From: Porpolomopsis calyptriformis
Taxonomy: Eukaryota > Basidiomycota > Agaricomycetes > Agaricales > Hygrophoraceae
Length of the DNA: 64,000 bases
Assembly: GCA_951640195.1 (NCBI GenBank)
Contig: OX621170.1
Span: forward strand, 62,001-126,000
Direction: 5' to 3'
Made by a program: the position numbers and the translations under genes. Position 1 is the stretch's first letter; each line of letters begins with the position of its first letter. The notes below the pieces were generated by a model. The model was not told the origin of the DNA. It saw only the letters and a list, made by a program, of their open reading frames with translations, and searched no databases. Positions 45,153 through 55,616 of this stretch are shown here, piece after piece.

Positions 45153-46336
45153 TTAAATTTACACATAATTTCACACTCACTCTCCCGGATTCGCTCCAGC
45201 GAGCACTTTCAACGTTCCCTCTCCACTTTGGCCAGCCACATCCCCTCCTATTGGACTCGACTTTACAAATTCAGAGTCAACAAACGTAGACCACCCGCCG
45301 TCAATATCCTCCACACGCTCCCACACCACACACGGCTCTCTCAAAAACACCTGATCCGTCACCAGCATGTACATAGACCCGTCCTCATCCGCCGACTTGA
45401 ACAGCACCGACAAATGCGAGTTTCGGAACAGCGCACTCAACGTGTTCGGCTCAAGCTGTGACGCAAGCGTAAACAATCCATGATATGTCAGCTGCGATTG
45501 CGTCTTATCCAGGAACGCCTGAACAACGATCGCTTCAAGCCAATCAATATCAATTCAAAATGCCCGGTATCCACTCACCATCCTCGACTCGTTCGCGCTC
45601 TTCATCCGTCCAGCTCTTCACCGTCGGGCTATTAGGTACATCAACCGCTTCCTCGTTCACCACCAGCCGTCCGTTAGCCGTATGGTCAGCAGCAGCTATC
45701 AAATTCACCGCGCTGTCATAGTCCAGCGTTTTCGCGACGATCACTGCTTCAGGACTGAGAGGATCGACGAGCCAGCCGTGCACCAGTTGGATCCCAGCTT
45801 GCTCGAACAGCCTCAATTCCCCTCCATCCCCCGCCGGATGGAACGATGTCGCGGACGTAAATAACGGGTTCAAATGCATCCCCCCTACGAAACCAATCAA
45901 CTCATCATCCCCAACTGAATGAAGCACGCACTTTGGGTCAAGGGCATCACCGATAATGCCGCAGAGATATCCACATCGGGTGAGCATGTCAATAGGTATT
46001 CACCTACAAGCTGCGACAGCAACTCGTACGACACCGTCGTCCGTTCTACAGGAAGAATCTCTATATTTCCACGAAGAATAAGAATGTTGCCTTAAAATAT
46101 CCCTCTTCAACGCTCGTTATCATAAACACAAAAAAACCCCACCTACAAATCGCAATAAACGAACATGGTCTGCGTACGGTGTCAGTGACAGTGACGAATC
46201 AGAAGTATACTTTACACGAACCCGTTGAAGTTTTGAGTGATAATCGAAACAACCCGTTTCGACACTCCAAACTCATCCGTTTCAGGTCCCATACCTCCGC
46301 TCTAGAGCGCCGAAGCGGGGAAAGTGCTGACAACAT
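45153..46336 (-). pseudogene. MINDY copy 2, lacking the last exon and frameshifted
   Basis: Long stretches identical to MINDY1 in translation ('LNPLFTSATSFHPAGDGG', 'VHGWLVDPLSPEA', 'LVTDQVFLREPCVVWERV'). A 7-bp deletion in exon 1 (MSLECRNG instead of MSFGSGESKR) shifts the frame before the catalytic Cys, further indels follow in the middle exons, and the final exon with MIU and CaaX is replaced by Erv41 sequence. It lies divergent to NLR7, 199 bp apart. Confidence 0.75.
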
Positions 46337-46535
46337 CGAAGTCGTCGTTAACCAATCTCGTAAAACATACGAATACAAACCGTGCCTGCACGTGGCACCA
46401 TGTTTTTGTTTTCTCGACTCGTTGTACAGCAAATGGATAAAAATGGGGGAACACGTTGTCGAATGTGTGTCGGAAATTTCCACCAAGCTCTGCTCCTTCC
46501 TTCGGTCCTCCGCAAACCAACTCTTGTAACAAAAC
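46337..46535. promoter_or_regulatory. Bidirectional promoter, MINDY2 / NLR7
   Basis: 199 bp between the ATGs, homologous to 37616-37864 in inverted orientation. Confidence 0.6.
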
Positions 46536-48917
46536 ATGACCGGAACTATCGGATCCCTTACTGCCTCGACGTTGAATGCCTACTCGGCTGGCAGGGACGT
46601 GAATAACTACCACTTGCCTTCTGATTCTGATCCATGTAAGTTGGTCCCGAACCCCCCCGTCTTAATCATCTACACTGATGCTTCCTCAAGATCGAGAGTG
46701 TCGCGATATCACCCAGTGGTTGTCCAAACTCAACTTCTCCGCAACCCAGAACGATTTTTTTGACAGGAGCGAAAAGGGTACTGGAAATTGGCTGCTCGAA
46801 TCCGAAACATTTCAGAACTGGCGGAATGGCATCCCACAGATGTTATGGTGTCCTGGAAATCGTAAGAGTTTACCTGCATCGATGACATCGATCTCATCAG
46901 TTGAACAGCCGGTGCCGGAAAGACTTTTCTTGCGTAATAGTGTTGTCTGAATCACTCGTTAATTAAGACTGATCAGCTATTCGCCAGGTCTATTGTCATA
47001 AACCATCTGCAGACGTTCTTCAAGGATGGGAATGTTGGCGTCATATGCATCTATTGCAATTATAAGGAACAGACGATCCAGACGGCCAAGACCCTTATCG
47101 CAAGTCTACTTAGGCAACTGGTACAAGACAGTCGGGTGATATCTGACCACATCAAACTCTTCTATCAATCCCATCAAAAGAAAACCACTGCCCCCACCCT
47201 ACATGAGCTTACCACCGCATTGGAAACGGAAATCAAGACGTACGAAAAGGTATTCATTGTCGTCGATGGCTTAGACGAATGCTCTGAAGGTGATGAATCA
47301 CGATCGAACCTCCTGAGCTCCCTTCGATCCTTGACTGGACCTGTTCACATTATGGTCACCTCCCGACCCCTACCTTCGATCGGACAACATTTTCAGAAAG
47401 CATTACGCATCGATATTCGCGCGACTGATGAGGACGTGACCAAGTTCATTCAAAGCCAACTCATCAAGTACCCTCATCTGATTAAACTGCAAGAGACTAT
47501 CATAACGAAGATTGTTAAGAATGCGAAAGGCATGTAAGTATCTCCAATGTTACATCTAATGTTTTATCTCATTCTCCGACAAGGTTTTTAGTGGCACGCC
47601 TGCACATGAATATGCTGACGCAACAGAAGACCATCAAAGGAGTCAAGAAAGCTCTCGATCAATTACCAAGTGACATGAACGCTATTTACGATCAAGCTAT
47701 GGATCGAATCGAGGCACAATCGGAGGATGATAGAGAACTAGGCAAACGGGTTCTTTCGTGGATCACTTATGCTTGTCGACCCCTGACTGTCGAAGAGCTG
47801 CAGCATGCTTTTGCTGTCTCACCTGATATGACTCAGATGGACCCTGATGATTTCGTCTTCGACACGCAACTGACTTCGGTCTGCGCTGGATTGGTTGTCG
47901 TTGATGGTCAACAGACCATTCGGCTTGCTCGTGAGTGGATCACACATTGCTTGAATAACATATTTAGTGCGTTATACAGATTATACAACTCAACAGTATT
48001 TTGAAAATCAACGTGAATCCCAATTTCCGAATGCTGAGGTTGATATTGCGGCGACATGCCTCAGATATCTTTCACTCGATGTGTTTGCGTGTGGCTACTG
48101 TGAGAGCGAAGCCGACTTCGAATCCCTTTTGGAAGACAACCCATTCCTTGATTATGCCTCCAAGTACTGGGGTCATCATGCACGTCTGCACCAAGACATT
48201 CTCAGAGACTTGATCATGGATTTTCTTCAGGATGATTCAAAATTCGCATGCGCCAGCCAGGTTATGCTGATATCTGGACCATTTTGGCTCTGGCGGTTTG
48301 GATATATCCCAAGGTTTTTATCTGGGGTCCATTTTGCTGCTTTATTCAACTTGGACCAGATTATCCGTTATCAGCTTGAAAATGGTGCAAATCCAAATTT
48401 AAAGGATGGCCGTGGTCGAACACCCCTCTCTGTTGCAGCTAGGAAGGGATGCCAGGATGCAGTGATGATTTTGGTTCCATGTGATGATGTTGACGCCGAT
48501 TCGAAGGATTCATCAGCTCGAACACCACTTTCATATGCAGCTCAGCTTGGGCACAAGGGTATCGTGAAGCTGCTGGTTGCGCGTCATTATGTTGAACCAG
48601 ATTCGAAGGGTTCGAATGGTCGAACCCCACTTTCATATGCGGCTGGTCAAGGGCACGAGGGTGTGGTGAGGTTGCTCATTGCGCGTGGTGTTGACGCCGA
48701 TTCGAATTTGAGTGGTCGAACTCCACTTTCATATGCAGCTGAGGAAGGACATGAGGGTGTCGTGAAGTTGCTCATTGCGCATGGTGTTGACGCCGATTCG
48801 AAGGACTCATTTGGTCAAACTCCACTTTCGTTTGCAACTGAGTGTGGGCACAAGGGCATTGTCAAGCTGCTGACCGAGAGAATAAGGATCGACGCAGAAA
48901 CCTCTATCCCTCAATGA
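46536..48917 (+). CDS. NLR7: NACHT-ankyrin NLR, class B
   Basis: Exons 46536..46635, 46691..46861, 46909..46933, 46988..47533, 47584..47930 and 47968..48917 assemble to 712 aa. Exon 1 ('STLNAYSAGRDVNNYHLPS') is almost the same as NLR5's. Walker A NPGAGKT is on the microexon; Walker B and exon 4 are of the 546-nt type. Five full ankyrin units follow the partial one; one linker is shortened (VDADSNLSG). It is the mirror image of NLR5 across the hinge. Confidence 0.92.
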
Positions 48918-48959
48918 ATGTGTAGAAGGTACCACAGCAAAGAGACTCCATGCCGACTT

Positions 48960-49300
48960 CGCCATTACCCTCATACTATCAACTATCTCATCTGTCCAAT
49001 CATCTTCTTTTATGATCCATCCTCTGTTTCATCCTTGAAGCCAATCTCACTGCTTTCTACACTCCCACTTGGGTCGTAAACAACCCTCTATGTGGTTCAG
49101 GTCGTCCCGCCCTGTTGCTTTCCTCACACATACACCCTCACTGTTTCGCCCACCTCGCTCGCCTTCCCCCCAATCCCCAAGAGTTGGGTTACTTGGCCGT
49201 CACGCATTTTCCTTCTTTGTCGACCCTCAGATTCATTGCTCTGACATTCCCACTCTTGGGTATCTCTATGTCGTCTTCTAATGCAAGTTTTATATGATAA
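48960..49300 (+). pseudogene. BTG-domain remnant behind NLR7
   Basis: In one frame it reads 'ILCFILEANLTAFYTPTW' and VVNNPLCGSGRPALLLSS, a clear BTG start. The frame is then lost before the FSFFVDPQ signature, which appears in another frame. It ends without the C-terminal region. Confidence 0.68.
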
Positions 49301-49485
49301 ACTTGGTCACCCGTTTGGACTCTCCCATCGCTGAAAGTAATACTTTCGAGATCGCATATTTCTGCTCCCGACCGCCTCAGTGGCGAGAGGCTAACAACAT
49401 GGTCGTAAGGATACCCAACTAAGGCTACAAATACACATAAGGACCGACCAAACGAGAACTCTGTGATGGCATGGGAAAGATTCAT
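49189..49485 (-). other. Conserved 98-codon chimeric frame, recurring at 58363-58659
   Basis: It begins with the Erv41 piece 'MNLSHAITEFSFG', continues through an unassigned segment (CVFVALVGYPYDHVV) and 'LSPLRRSGAEICDLESITF', which resembles the start of MINDY exon 1 (LSPLRRSRAEVWDL), and ends antisense to the BTG remnant. The middle block recurs behind NLR3-9. It may be a chance frame produced by fusion of fragments, or a new chimeric gene. No independent evidence of coding. Confidence 0.35.
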
Positions 49486-49740
49486 TACTGTATGCGGTGT
49501 CAGCTAGAACCTTGCGCTCGTCCGTCCAACTCAATGCTATGATCCGCATGTTCTGGACCCACATATCCGTGGCCTCCGGTAGTAGTATGCAGGTTGGCTA
49601 CACACAACAGAGTTGTCAGACCGTGCCTCTTTGATAGGAAGAGTAGGGAACGTACCAGTCACCTTTTTAACCACCAAGGACCCAGATATTCGGCATGCCC
49701 GTCCATGAGGTCGATGTCTATATCTGAGACGAAACATGCT
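49440..49740 (-). pseudogene. Erv41 fragment, copy 4
   Basis: Has the RACRISGSLVVKKVT and ANLHITTGGHGY exons and the start of the next one, then breaks off after EFSFG. The donor is mutated (ATTGAG). Confidence 0.65.
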
Positions 49741-49890
49741 TCCTGTCCATTGCGTGAAGGTAGAGAACAGACCGCGGGAGCGACGAGATTGGGCGACGAC
49801 TTGGGTGGCGGAGAGCGCAGCGGAATGGGCTCTGATGGAGGCGTATGTAAAACTTCAGAGGGATGAGACCATTGCACATACTGGAGCGGT

Positions 49891-50686
49891 TTGGCCTGGC
49901 CTATATCAAAGAATGCCTACTGGATAAGGATGTGTGTCCGTGGAATTCGAGAAAGGGTGATCTCCCTCTCCAACAACACACTCCCTCCCCGCCCGATCTA
50001 CGCAGCCTGCCTGGCCGCCAACATCGAATGGTCCGACTGGTTCGATCGACTCGGTGGTCGCGAGTTTGACTTCTTCGTCGACCCCGGTTGCGTTTCCGTC
50101 CGCTACGGAAAGAAGGGCGCTGCCCCGTTCATCACCGTCTGGTCAGACGAACTTGGCTTCGTACCCCCCGCCGACATCTATCCCTCCCCCAACGTTCGCG
50201 CTCCCAAGAAGAAGACCGTCGCGCAATTGATCTTGGAACAGGACACGGAGGAAGACGACGAACTCTTCGCCATGCTGGCAGACGAAATCGCCGTCTCCTC
50301 TTCCGTCTCTTCTTCTTCATGGAGAGTGCCCGATCTCGGCTAGAGCTGTTTCTCCCCTCTCGGATATATCCTCCTCCTCTTCCAGCTCAAGCTCGTGCGG
50401 TTCCCCCGAGTCCTATTCCCCGCCTCATCCCATTACCCAGTCCGCGCCATTCAAGATGTCGCGCAGGGAACAAGCACGACGCGCTCGTGTCTTCGTCGAC
50501 TCTTCCAAGACAGACGTGACCCCATACGATGGCGGGAAGACGACGGTGCTCACTGGCGGCGTCATGCTTGGCGGTGGCCGTTCCAACCCACCTTCGACCG
50601 GAAGATCAAGCCAGATCCCAACCCGAACCCATATACGCAGGATGACCCCGGATGATAACGACAATTGGCGCGCTATCCGCCTCTAG
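49891..50686 (+). pseudogene. BTG copy 5, frameshifted
   Basis: The BTG helix 1 region is replaced by a foreign lead-in (CVRGIRERVI). The remainder ('FDFFVDPGCVSVRYGKKG', acidic block) is intact until a 2-bp loss in the Ser-rich region (WRVPDLG instead of WRVCPISARAV) truncates the frame. The tail MSRREQARR to NWRAIRL follows in the shifted frame. Confidence 0.7.
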
Positions 50687-51017
50687 TCCCCCCCCCTTGT
50701 TTCGAATTTCGAATTTCGATTCGTGTAACGACTGTTTCTCTCGACGACCGCAACGACGACGACGACGAGTATACACACAATTCTCCTCTCTTCTCTCATG
50801 GACATAACAAAAAAATTCAGAAAAACATGGCGCCGGTTCTCGCTCGCTCGATTCTCATCATCGTACATATCTACCCTACTCATCATCATCTTAGATCCTT
50901 TCAATCTTAATAGATAAATTGTAGCAATTCACTCTCCCAAGCGGACTTTCTCTTTTCTTTCTTCCTTGTTTCATTAGTGCCCTCGGTGTACAATCAATGG
51001 TTGATTTTTGGTTACAC

Positions 51018-51335
51018 TTCACAACTGACAATTATGACCGACGAATAATTCAATCACCCTTTCACCAAAATGCACAGCAGAGTGAAGCAAGGAACACTGC
51101 CGGACTTGTGACGTAGTGGGCCCTCGGATACTGCCGAGGGCCCTTACTTCCTGACCACCACCAAGCGTGCCAGACGTCGCGCACACACCCAGCATCTGGA
51201 TTAGCCAGCGCTCCCCCATTCCGGGATACGTGATCATAGAGTAGATCTGTATTCTATACATACTACACCACACATCGGGCACGCGCACCGGCACAAGAGA
51301 TCCGACTCTCAATCATCCAACTTGCACCAGCATGC
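51018..51335 (+). promoter_or_regulatory. Unique leader of NLR8
   Basis: The conserved class A leader stops at about 51017 and about 310 bp without similarity to other leaders lie before the ATG. It contains a perfect 10-bp hairpin (see 51118-51143). A promoter replacement or small insertion is likely. Confidence 0.6.
51118..51143. repeat. GC-rich 10-bp hairpin in the NLR8 leader
   Basis: Arms GGGCCCTCGG (51118-51127) and CCGAGGGCCC (51134-51143) with loop ATACTG, about 190 bp upstream of the NLR8 ATG. Confidence 0.9.
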
Positions 51336-53694
51336 ATGGCGACTGCTATAGTCCGGTCGACAGTCAATACCGTTGGTGGAAATCAAACAAATCAGACGAA
51401 CGTTTATTACAACGTTGATCCGGGTAAGTTGTCCAATCGGTTCCAAAGTGTATTTACTGATGCGCCCATGATAAGACCAAGAACGTCGCAATATCACAGA
51501 ATGGCTCTCAGCACTCAACTTCTCCGCAACCCAGAGTGATTTTTTTGACAGGAGTGAAAAGGGTACTGGAAATTGGCTGCTCGAATCCGGAACATTTCAG
51601 AACTGGCGGAATGGGATGTCACAGACGTTATGGTGTCCTGGAAATCGTAAGAGTCCATCTGCATCGATCTCATCGATCTCATTAGTTGAATAGCCGGCGC
51701 TGGGAAGACTTTTCTTGCGTAATAGTGTTCTCTGAACCACTCATCGATCAAGGCTGACAGTTATTCGTTAGATCCATCGTTGTAAACCATCTACGGATAT
51801 CCTTCGATTCCAACGTTGGCGTCATATGCATCTATTGCAATTATAAGGAACAGACAATGCAGACTGCCAAGAACCTTATCGCAAGTCTGCTTAGGCAACT
51901 GGTGCAAAACAGACGAGCGATATCTGACCATATCAAAGCGTTCTATGGATGTCATCAAAATCAAAGCACCTTCCCCACGTTGCATGAGGTTACCACTGCA
52001 CTGGAGACCGAAATAAAGACGTACGACAAGGTATTCATTGTCGTCGATGGCTTGGATGAATGCTCTGAAGGTGACGAATCGCGGGCGGACCTTCTGACCT
52101 CCCTTCGATCCTTGACTGGACCTGTCAACATTATGGTCACCTCCCGACCCCTACCTTCGATCGAACAACATTTTCACGAAGCGTTGCGTATCGATATTCA
52201 CGCGACTGATGAGGACGTGACCAAGTTCATTCAAAGCCAACTCGTCAAGTATCCTCACCTGATTAGACTGCGAGAAACTATCATAACAAAGATTGTTGAG
52301 AATGTGAAAGGCATGTAAGTATATGTTACCCGAAAGCTAGTATTGTTCTGACTCCATAACAAGGTTTTTGGTAGCACGCCTGCACATGAATATGCTGGCG
52401 CAACAGAAGACCATCAAAGGAGTGAAGAGAGCTTTCGATCAATTACCAAGTGACATGAACGCTATTTACAATCAAGCTATGGATCGAATCGAAGCACAAT
52501 CGGAGGACGATAGGGAACTAGGAAAACGGGTTCTTTCGTGGATCACTTATGCTCGTCGACCCCTGACTGTCGAAGAGCTGCAGCATGCTTTTGCTGTCTC
52601 GCCTGATATGACTCAGATGGACCCTGATGATTTCGTCTTCGACACGCAACTGACTTCGGTGTGCGCTGGATTAGTTGTCATTGATGGTCAACAGACCATT
52701 CGGCTTGCTCGTGAGTGGATCACACATTGCTTGAATAACATATTTAGTGCGTTATACAGACTATACAACTCAACAGTATTTTGAAAATCAACGTGAATCC
52801 CGATTTCCGAATGCTGAGGCTGATATTGCGGCGACATGCCTCGGATACCTTTCGCTTGATGTGTTTGTGCGTGACAGCGAGGCCCAGTTCCAATCCCTTT
52901 TAGCAAACAACCCATTCCTTGATTATGCCAACAAGAACTGGGGTCATCATGCACGTCCGCACCAAGAGATTCTCAGAGACTTGATTGTGGATTTTCTTCG
53001 GGATGATTCAAAAACTGCGTGCGCCGGCCAGGTTGTGATGGCATCTAGGCCAATTGGGCTCTGGTGGCGTGGATATTCTATTCCCAGGAATTTATCCAGA
53101 GTCCATTTAGCTGCTCTCTTCAACTTGGACCAGATTCTCCGTTATCAGCTTGAAAATGGTGCAAATCCAAATTTAAAGGATAGCCATGATCGAACACCCC
53201 TCTCTTTTGCAGCTAGCGAGGGATGCCAGGACGCGGTGATGATTTTGGTGGCTAGTGATGATGTTGACACCGATTCGAAGGATGGATGGGCTCAAACACC
53301 ACTTTCTTATGCAGCTCAGTTCGGGCATGAGGGTGTTGTGAAGCTGCTGATTGCGCATCATGATGTTGAGCCAGATTCGAAGGATTGGGTTGGTCGAACA
53401 CCACTTTCATATGCGGCTGAGGAAGGACATGAGGGTGTCGTGAAGTTGCTCATTGCGCATGGTATTGACGCCGATTCGAAGGACTCATTTGGTCGAACAC
53501 CACTTTCATATGCAGCTCAGGGGAGACATGAGGGTGTTGTGAAGTTACTCATTGCGCATGGTGTTGACCCCGATTCGAAGGACTCATTTGGTCGGACTCC
53601 ACTTTCATTTGCAACTGAGGGTGGGCACAAGGGCATTGTCAAGCTGCTGACCGAGAGAATAAGGATCGACGCAGAAACTTCTATCCATCAATGA
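51336..53694 (+). CDS. NLR8: NACHT-ankyrin NLR, class A2
   Basis: Exons 51336..51423, 51476..51646, 51694..51718, 51772..52314, 52364..52710 and 52748..53694 assemble to 706 aa. Exon 1 encodes 'VNTVGGNQTNQTNVYYN'; exon 4 is the 543-nt type. The region after DVFVRDSEAQF lacks the usual GYC residues. There are five full ankyrin units; the C-terminus is ETSIHQ. The microexon acceptor is GAATAG instead of GAACAG, still AG. It lies after BTG copy 5 on the same strand. Confidence 0.91.
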
Positions 53695-53769
53695 ATGTGA
53701 CCACAGCAAAGAGACTCCATGCCGACTTCGCCATTACCCTCATACTGTCAACTATCTCGTCTGTCCAAT

Positions 53770-54040
53770 CATCCCCTTTTATGATCTATCCTCTGTTTCA
53801 TTTTTGAAGCCAATCTCACTGCTTTCTACACTCCAACGTGGTTCAGGTCGTCGCACCCTGTCGCTTTCCTCACACATACACCCTCACTGTTTCGCCCACC
53901 TCGCCTGCCTTCCCAAGAGTTGGGTTACTTGGCGGTCATGCATTTTCCTTCTTTGTCGACCCTCAGATTCGTTGCTCTGACATTCCCACTCTTGGGTATC
54001 TCTATGTCGTCTTCTAATGCAAGTTTTATATGAACTTAGT
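53770..54040 (+). pseudogene. BTG-domain remnant behind NLR8
   Basis: Shorter than the others (internal loss around the CCTTCCC tract), with the same end (TCTTCTAATGCAAGTTTTAT). Confidence 0.6.
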
Positions 54041-54215
54041 CACCATTTTGGACTCTCCCATCGCTGAAAGTAATGCTTTCGAGATCGCATATTTCTGCTC
54101 CCGACCGCCTCAGTGGCGAGAGGCTAACAACATGGTCGTAAGGATATCCAACTAAGGCACACATAAGGACCGACGACAAGACTTCGCTCATCAGGGAAGG
54201 TGTGGAAAGTAACAT

Positions 54216-55405
54216 TGCTTCGCTAGAGTATCACGTTAGCTAGTAAATTTACACATAATTTCACACTCACTCTCCCGGATCCGCTCCAGCGAGCACTTTC
54301 AACGTTCCCTCTCCACTTTGACCAGCCACATCCCCTCCTATTGGACTCGACTTTACAAATTCAGAGTCAACAAACGTAGACCACCCCCCGTCAATGTCCT
54401 CCACACGCTCCCACACCACACACGGCTCTCTCAAAAACACCTGATCCGTCACCAGCGTGTACATAGACCCGTCCTCATCCGCCGACTTGAACAGCACCGA
54501 CAAATGCGAGTTTCGGAACAGCGCACTCAACGTGTTCGGCTCAAGCTGTGACGCAAGCGTAAACAATCCATGATACGTCAGCTGCGATTGCGTCTTATCC
54601 AGGAATGCCTGAACAACGATCGCTTCGAGCCAATCAATATCAATTCAAAAATGCTCTTTCGCCACTCACCATCCTCGACTCGTTCGCGCTCTTCATCCGT
54701 CCAGCTCTTCACCGTCGGGCTATTAGGTACATCAACCGCTTCCTCGTTCACCACCAGCCGTCCGTTAGCCGTGTGGTCAGCGGCAGCTATCAAATTCACT
54801 GCGCTGTCATAGTCCGGCGTTTTCGCGACGATCACCGCTTCAGGACTGAGAGGGTCGACCAGCCAGCCGTGCACCAGTTGGATCCCAGCTTGCTCGAACA
54901 GCTTCAATTCCCCTCCATCCCCCGCCGGATGAAACGATGTCGCGGACGTAAATAACGGATTCAAATGCATCCCCCCTGTAAACCAATAAGTCATCATCCC
55001 CAACTGAACAAGCACGCACTTTGGGTCAAGGGCATCACCGACAATGCCGCAGAGATATCCACTTCGGGTGAGCATGTCAATAGGTATTCACCTACGACAC
55101 CGTCGTCCGTTCTACAGGAAGAATCTCTATATTTCCACGAAGAATAAGAAGGTTGCCTAAAATATCCCTCTTCAACGCTCGTTATCATAAACACAAAAAA
55201 ACCCCACCTACAAATCGCAATAAACGAGCATGGTCTTTCCAACGGTGTCAGTGACGAATCAGACATAAACTTTACACACGAACCCGTTGAAGTTTTGAGT
55301 GATAATCGAAACAACCCGTTTCGACTCTCCACTCCCAAAACTCATCCGTTTCAGGTCCCATACCTCCGCTCTAGAGCGCCGAAGCGGGGACAGTGCTGAC
55401 AACAT
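54216..55405 (-). pseudogene. MINDY copy 3, truncated and frameshifted
   Basis: It keeps exon-1 'MLSALSPLRRSRAEVWDL', the catalytic Cys exon and His block, but about 22 bp are deleted in exon 3 (between TTVS and GEYL), shifting the frame. Exon 6 ends after seven nucleotides, so MIU and CaaX are absent. The junction then matches the spacer behind NLR4. Divergent to NLR9. Confidence 0.75.
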
Positions 55406-55616
55406 CGAAGTCGTCGTTAACCAATCTCGTAAAACATACGAATACAAACAGTGCCTGCACGTGGCACCACGTTTTTGTACAGCAAATGGATAAAAATGGG
55501 GGAACACGTTGTCGAGTCTTTCCACCAAGCCCTCTGCTCCTTCCTTCGGTCCTCCGTCAACTCTCGAGCAACAACCCTTGAGATTTTGAACATTGAATCC
55601 ACATCCGTAACAAAAC
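55406..55616. promoter_or_regulatory. Bidirectional promoter, MINDY3 / NLR9
   Basis: 211 bp between the ATGs, homologous to the two other NLR-B/MINDY intergenic regions. Confidence 0.6.

Noticed and set aside
46301..46535. Idea that the MINDY copies at 45-46 kb and 54-55 kb are functional
   Set aside because: Both have frame-shifting deletions near or within catalytic exons and lack the final MIU/CaaX exon.
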